Source: Acanthaster planci (taxonomy: Eukaryota; Echinodermata; Asteroidea; Valvatida; Acanthasteridae). Taken from it: DNA of 64,000 bases. Position 1 is the stretch's first letter. Each line of letters begins with the position of its first letter. The stretch lies in assembly GCF_001949145.1 (NCBI RefSeq), contig NW_019091416.1, positions 374,511-438,510 of the forward strand. The letters are read 5' to 3'. Under the pieces are notes generated by a model, which was given only the letters and a program-made list of their open reading frames with translations, was not told the DNA's origin and did no database searches. Of the stretch, positions 58,619-64,000 are shown one piece after another. Both the position numbers and the translations under genes were made by a program.

Positions 58619-58782
58619 CTAAAAGTAGTCAAAAAAGAAAAACATCAGTCACTCCAAGAGGAATGGATCATGCATAGGTGTCATCTCCCTCCAAAAAGTG
58701 ACGGGGAGAATTAGGTGTAGAGATGGACAGGGAATAGGTTAAACATCCTACTGGTATTATTGTCTTCACAACAAATATAGGC

Positions 58783-59276
58783 AGTGCCGAATATTCGATC
58801 GATTATCAAATATGCGAATATTGTTTTCCAAATTTGACTAGTCAAATACATAATTCATGAAAAGGAAGGGAAAATTTTTGTTTGTTTTAAATGAGAAAAA
58901 TTGCACTATGGAGGCTTGTTTCTCAAGCACATTCAAATGAAAAGCGACAGAAATCTTAGGATTCAAAAAGTGAATTATTCGTTAAAAAGTTTTTTAAAAA
59001 TAGAAATTTTCAACAGGGCAAAAAAATATTGTATGTCTGTTTAATCTTGCTACCTGTATCGTGGCTGGAGATATTCCTAGAAGTGAGAAGCTATTATAGT
59101 CATTAAAATGTAGGGCCTACAAATGTGTGTGTCATTGCAACTGGTTTTGTACATGTACATGTACATGTATATGGTTTGTTCGTCAACAATCCGCTAGTCG
59201 ACATGATCGAATATTCGGATATTTAGTCAAATTGACTGAACATTTGAACAGTGAATTATTCGAATTGACTCACACC
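58783..59276. repeat. AT-rich repeat bounded by CGAATATTCG motifs
   Basis: GCCGAATATTCGATCGATTA at the left and GATCGAATATTCGGATAT plus GAATTATTCGAATTGACTCA at the right suggest related ends in opposite orientation. TTTGACTAGTC and CGCTAGTCGACA lie inside. Pairing is patchy, so the call is tentative. Confidence 0.3.
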
Positions 59277-60313
59277 TAAACAACAGGTTGATTTTTCTAG
59301 GTAATCTACATGTACCGGTATGCTCAAAATGTACAGTATCCTTGTCACCAGGCAAATTGACCAGTTCTTGTCATCATACAAACTTGCCCTAGTCAAGTAC
59401 TTATTTATCCTTCATTTATCCTGACTGGAACCTTCTAAATAAAACTACATGCACATGCAAAGTACCAAATGTGCTTCTCACAAAGGATTGAGTGCTAAAT
59501 GCACATCTGTAAAACCTTTACAATGTTCTAGTGACGAAACACATTTCCTGAAAAAGCCCTGAGTTGCCAGAAATCTAAGGGTTTGTCTACTTGAGCCATG
59601 AGTCACTTTATGCCTCCAAAGCTGTTAATGCACATTTCCTGGTATAATACATTCACTGAATTATCCCACCGTACATGTACCTAGAATTTTTCAATTTTGT
59701 ATGTGTTATTAACCTTAACCTTACATAATACTACAAATTACTACTTGTAGTAAAATATAGTAATCAGTGCTGCCGCTTGTAAGAGGACATGACCGTATTG
59801 TTCTCTGAAGCCATAAAATACAATAGAAAAGACAATGTACCACACAGTGCTGTGGCACTATGAATGCATGGCTTTATTGTTCTCTGTAATGAGTAACAAA
59901 GGAAGTAACCAAGCCAGAAGTAGTAATTTGTAGCACTAGGTCCTTAAGGCTTAGGCTATTACTTAGTATTTTAGAATGCTGAGTACTGTAATCCAAACAA
60001 TATGCTTGGCGGTTAGGGTTAATAAGCTTAATACCCCAAAGGTGTTCATTCGAGTATTCCATGAGTAAAGCTGTAGTTGGGATTACATATACATGTATTT
60101 TAATAGACAATTTCAAGGTTCCCTGATAGAAATGACTTGTCTCCACAGTATTTTCAGGCCATGCATGTAAAAGTATTTCAGGATTCTAGAGCAGTGGAAG
60201 ATTTTCGTCCTTGACGACATATCAATTACCATATACACACACTTTCAGGCTAAATACGGGTATATGCAAATAGATGGTAAGCTAAGCTGAAGTAGAATTT
60301 TGGCAGTTCAAAT

Positions 60314-60692
60314 ACATGTACCAATGTACATGTACACTGTACATGTACATGTTTTAGTACATCTGCACCCAAATCTATGCACACTGTACCCGATACTGTG
60401 TCAAAGTTTGTAGACGCATTCCATGAAATTACATGAAAGGGCACCAGGACATGGCCAATGCTCTCAATATGGTGAGCACAAATATACATGTACTGGTACA
60501 TGTATACATGTACATGTATGTACATGTACATGCATGTGTATATGTACACGTACATGTACGTACGTGCACTGTGTACTGGTACACATACAATGTACATGTA
60601 TGTACATGTATGTTTTTATGGATGTGTACATGCACATTTGTGTAAGTACATGTACCGTACACCGGTCCAACAGCATGATACATGTACGGTAC
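60314..60692. repeat. Dense TACATGTA cluster
   Basis: Dozens of overlapping ACATGTAC/TACATGTA units, mixed with GTACACGTAC and TACGTACG. Because the motif is its own reverse complement, ORFs appear on both strands reading Met-Tyr-Val-His-type repeats; none is a real gene. Confidence 0.85.
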
Positions 60693-61468
60693 ATGTACAT
60701 CCCTGTGTTGGTATTTGATTTGACCTTACTCTCCCATGTTCCATACACATCGTTGTTTACTTATGACAGTGATGGTCTGTACTTGTCTAATGATAGTGAA
60801 TGGCAGATTTTAAAAAGGGAACGTTCTGAAGTTCCAAGCCCTGTTCTACCATTAAAGACAAGATCAGTAACTGTGCGTGTGAATTCACCTTCCTTCTAAA
60901 GTTCTAGTTCTACAGTACTGTAGTTTAACATGGAAATTATCTGGACAGGAAGTTACTCACATACAGTGTATAAGAAGAGCGAGTTTAATAAATGCCCCAC
61001 ATACACATGCCATGACCCTTCCATGTCAGTTATTCAATGTCACTTCATCTCAAAATGGAATGCTTCAAACCAAACTGATACAAACATAAGGCTACCCAAG
61101 TAGTATCACACGGTCAAGCCTGCCATCTGGTTTATTTATTCATGGTCAATTGTTAACAAAAGGAGTGTGCATGGACATTGCTCTGTCGCTGGGTTGAGTC
61201 ACTGCGCAGTGCAGTGGATCGTGCATTGTACACATCAAATCATTCAATCCATATAATAAAAAGGTGCAGTCTAGAAAGTTACACAATAGCATGAATTTCT
61301 TTACATGCCACGGTTGAATATAATTGATTTCAAAAGTGTAGCACTACTGCAGTAACTAAACAGTGATGGGTTGTCTTCCTGAAACGACATAAGTGTACAG
61401 TACATGTGCATTTAAAATCTATGGTTCCTGACTTAGTTTCCACAAGTTTATACAGGTACTTGTATACA

Positions 61469-61731
61469 TATGGGTCACTCCATGAAGTTCGGGCAGAGTT
61501 TGTGACGGCGTCCCTCATTACATCGGTAACTTTTATTGCCCTTTATTTTCACATTATAACAGATTAAGTCATATCATACAGCAAGGACGAAGCACACCAC
61601 TACAAAATCCTAGCACGATTTAGAAGAATGTCAATTTAGAATCCACACGCAGGGAAAAAGATGTTTATTTTTACCGATGTAACAAGGGACGCCGTCACAA
61701 ACTGTGCCCGAATTTCGTGTAATGACCCATA
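61469..61731. mobile_element. 263-bp MITE with about 57-bp terminal inverted repeats
   Basis: The left arm ATATGGGTCACTCCATGAAG and TTTGTGACGGCGTCCCTCAT pairs with the complement of the right arm (AGGGACGCCGTCACAAACTG through AATGACCCATAT). Around 50 of 57 positions match. The interior is AT-rich and non-coding. It lies upstream of the recovered tweety exons. Confidence 0.8.
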
Positions 61732-62942
61732 TACATGTACATGTATGTGACACACAACTGAGGCAGAATCCACACAGATGTACCCCTGGACTTGAAAACT
61801 ACTGGAAAGGATGTATCCATGTACATGTATTCAATGTGCCAAATGATATACAGTATACATATCAATAGGATGTCAACGATCAGTATCTCAGCTGAGAGAA
61901 TATATAGACAGTACAATCAATCAATACACAGTGATTGGATCATCACAAGTGTTTGCGAACTGCAAGCCGCTCTCCCTGGGATGGCCAATTAGCCTGGAGT
62001 GTCCTCACAGCATGCTGTGAAGTTGGTATAAGAACTGGCAATTTGAAAGCACTTGAAGTAGGAAAGAGGAAATAAATGACCAGGTTAGATCGTGTACATG
62101 TACATTGCATACACTTTGTACATGCAGAGAAAATGCACATGTACATGTATGCACATGTGTGCACATGCAGGTACATGTACAGTGTACATGTATATGAACT
62201 TCATCGACATACCAGGTACAGTGAATTTACTCATCTGGGCAACTGTTTCCGAACAGAAACTTCCAGATGAAATAATCAGGAATATGTACACATGAAGTGG
62301 ACTTTCATATACCGGTACCATCCACAATTCTGGTTATAAAGCACACAGGAACTTAATTGGTCCAATGATGGGACTGGTACATGTACATGTAGTTTAAATT
62401 CTTATTATTATTTGGTTTGGTTTGGTTGGTTTATTTCCATTCATCCATTTATCTTCTTGTGACGTAAAATTACATTGGTTGATGCACATGCTGAACAGTG
62501 GAGGCTGGCAGAAGGCTACTGCTTGTACAAGGCCAGGGCCCCCCCCCATTATATACAATTGAATATGATGAGAAAAGATAAGTGAAACAAGAAAAACGTG
62601 ATAAAGATTATTAATTTAAAGAGGAGAAAAAGGAATTAGTGTGACAGAAAATACTTGGAAACTAAAAGAGCTAATCTTGTACATTTTATCAATGAATTGA
62701 TTGAAGCATTTAAACAATAATTAAGCCGGTATAGATACACTGTACAAGTCACTTAATTAAGCATTAATTCATTTTAAGTGTAATTTTTAAGGAGGAATTC
62801 CTTAAGGTACCGGTATTTTTTAAATTCTGATACTGTACTTTGATTACTTAACATGTACACTGTACACCCCCCCCTGTATGACGTGTACATGCATGTCCCA
62901 TACAGTCATGCTTCTAATTAATTAATGATAGTCAACTGGTAA

Positions 62943-63184
62943 NNNNNNNNNNNNNNNNNNNNNNNNNNNNNNNNNNNNNNNNNNNNNNNNNNNNNNNNNN
63001 NNNNNNNNNNNNNNNNNNNNNNNNNNNNNNNNNNNNNNNNNNNNNNNNNNNNNNNNNNNNNNNNNNNNNNNNNNNNNNNNNNNNNNNNNNNNNNNNNNNN
63101 NNNNNNNNNNNNNNNNNNNNNNNNNNNNNNNNNNNNNNNNNNNNNNNNNNNNNNNNNNNNNNNNNNNNNNNNNNNNNNNNNNNN
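62943..63184. other. Assembly gap (242 N)
   Basis: A run of N in the region upstream of the recovered tweety exons. It could hide a short exon. Confidence 0.99.
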
Positions 63185-64000
63185 TTGGAACAGATAATAA
63201 TACACCTCTCCAAGTTCAAAACAATTCAATTTTAAAGAAATGGAACTTTGATTTTGGTGAGCATCTGGAATTTACATTTTGATCTGTGAAATGTCTCGCA
63301 AGCAATATACCGTACATGTACATTTTATGTGTATGTTTATTGTATGTTTGTGTGAGCTCACACCACAAAATTGTTGTGATACGTAAATAGCAAAGCCAGC
63401 CTTGCAAAACGTTGTTCTTAAAGTTAAACATCAAACCACACTGTCCACTCTCCAAGCACTGCAAGTACATGTACTTTAAGACGTGAAAACTGACAGTTTT
63501 GGGTTACCTACACAGTAGGAAGAATGGACAGAAATGCATTTTTCATAGTTGTTGTAAACCTGTGCTGGAATCGTTTTAAATACAAGCACACGTAGTAAGG
63601 ATTACTGGAGACATTGCAAAAGTGTTGCTTTGATCTACACACTGGCATTCAAGGCCATAAATGTACCATACCTGAAATGAGTTCCAAAAACAAAGCAGTA
63701 CAACCTTTTCCATGTATATTAACTCCAAAGGGTCAGACTTGAATGATTTTGTCTTAAATGTACATGTAATTGCATGACTACATTTTTGGGTTACGGTATG
63801 CCTTCCGGGTACTTGCCATCTAAAATATTGTAACATGTAGTCTTAATGGTGCTGTTAAATTCTGGAATGTTTGCAAAGGTTTAACAAACCAGATAAGCCA
63901 TCTATTGAATAACTATTTTGATAATATACATGTAGTCAGTTCTCTGAAAGACACACAAAGGGCATTGCTGGGAGCATATGTTTGGGTACCTGTATATTAT

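Larger units (their letters stand above)
58619..64000. other. Upstream part of the tweety locus, no exon identified
   Basis: The first exon seen (58507-58618) begins mid-codon, so the interval should be intron. I searched it on the minus strand for a TM1-type hydrophobic exon ending in a donor and found none. It holds two repeats listed separately, the densest TACATGTA cluster and an N gap. Confidence 0.5.

Noticed and set aside
60423-60899. Plus-strand 158-codon ORF and its minus-strand counterparts
   Set aside because: Encoded by TACATGTA repeats, with Met-Tyr-His-Val-Cys-Thr strings on both strands.
1-64000. CRISPR arrays, bacterial operons, rRNA
   Set aside because: None seen; spliceosomal introns and the protein families show animal nuclear DNA.

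Overview
The window is nuclear DNA of an intron-rich animal. Two long multi-exon genes on the minus strand can be reconstructed from splice sites whose reading phases agree at every junction not interrupted by the assembly gap. Base composition is AT-leaning, introns run from under 100 bp to several kb, and the palindrome TACATGTA is extremely abundant. Fold-back and short-TIR elements and tRNA-like SINE remnants fill the introns. One interspersed family begins GGCCAGTTTCATAG and ends CTATAAGAAATTGGGC, with GCTTAGCA motifs inside; from memory it resembles echinoderm (sea-star) repeats. A marine invertebrate deuterostome, probably an echinoderm, is the best guess, but the species cannot be fixed from sequence alone.

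Layout, read on the minus strand from high to low coordinates. (1) 58618-34085: a tweety-homolog gene (TTYH membrane protein). Thirteen coding exons from the end of TM2 to the stop codon are present; the N-terminal/TM1 exon(s) were not found and probably lie beyond position 64000. (2) 34084-26930: intergenic, with a tandem pair of related TIR elements, another MITE, and a possible alternative terminal exon near 32.2 kb. (3) 26929-10077: a 20-exon gene (about 1,200 residues recovered, at least part of one exon hidden in the 20079-20751 N gap). Its order is a conserved-looking basic N-terminus, an Arg/Pro/Ser repeat, acidic tracts, a ladder of TQT motifs, a poly-Pro linker, a PLAT/LH2 domain, a Ser/Asp-rich low-complexity region with a basic cluster, a short coiled coil, about five ankyrin repeats and a charged tail. 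I know no standard name for it. (4) 7843-7780: a short first coding exon starting MDIRSMFGG, followed by a consensus donor. It may be the start of a replication factor C subunit 1-like gene whose remaining exons were not found. (5) 7779-1: no convincing exons; a decayed non-LTR retrotransposon C-terminus, a fold-back element and TACATGTA clusters.

The most interesting item is the PLAT-ankyrin gene. One exon carries six TQT motifs plus one IQT at 10-21 residue spacing, the pattern expected of a multivalent LC8 (DYNLL) dynein light chain scaffold. Its stop codon appears to lie inside the end of an interspersed repeat. The mobile DNA is also rich: a four-copy palindromic family, at least four other inverted-repeat elements, a tRNA-like unit nested in one of them, and a 41-bp minisatellite with a three-unit higher-order structure.
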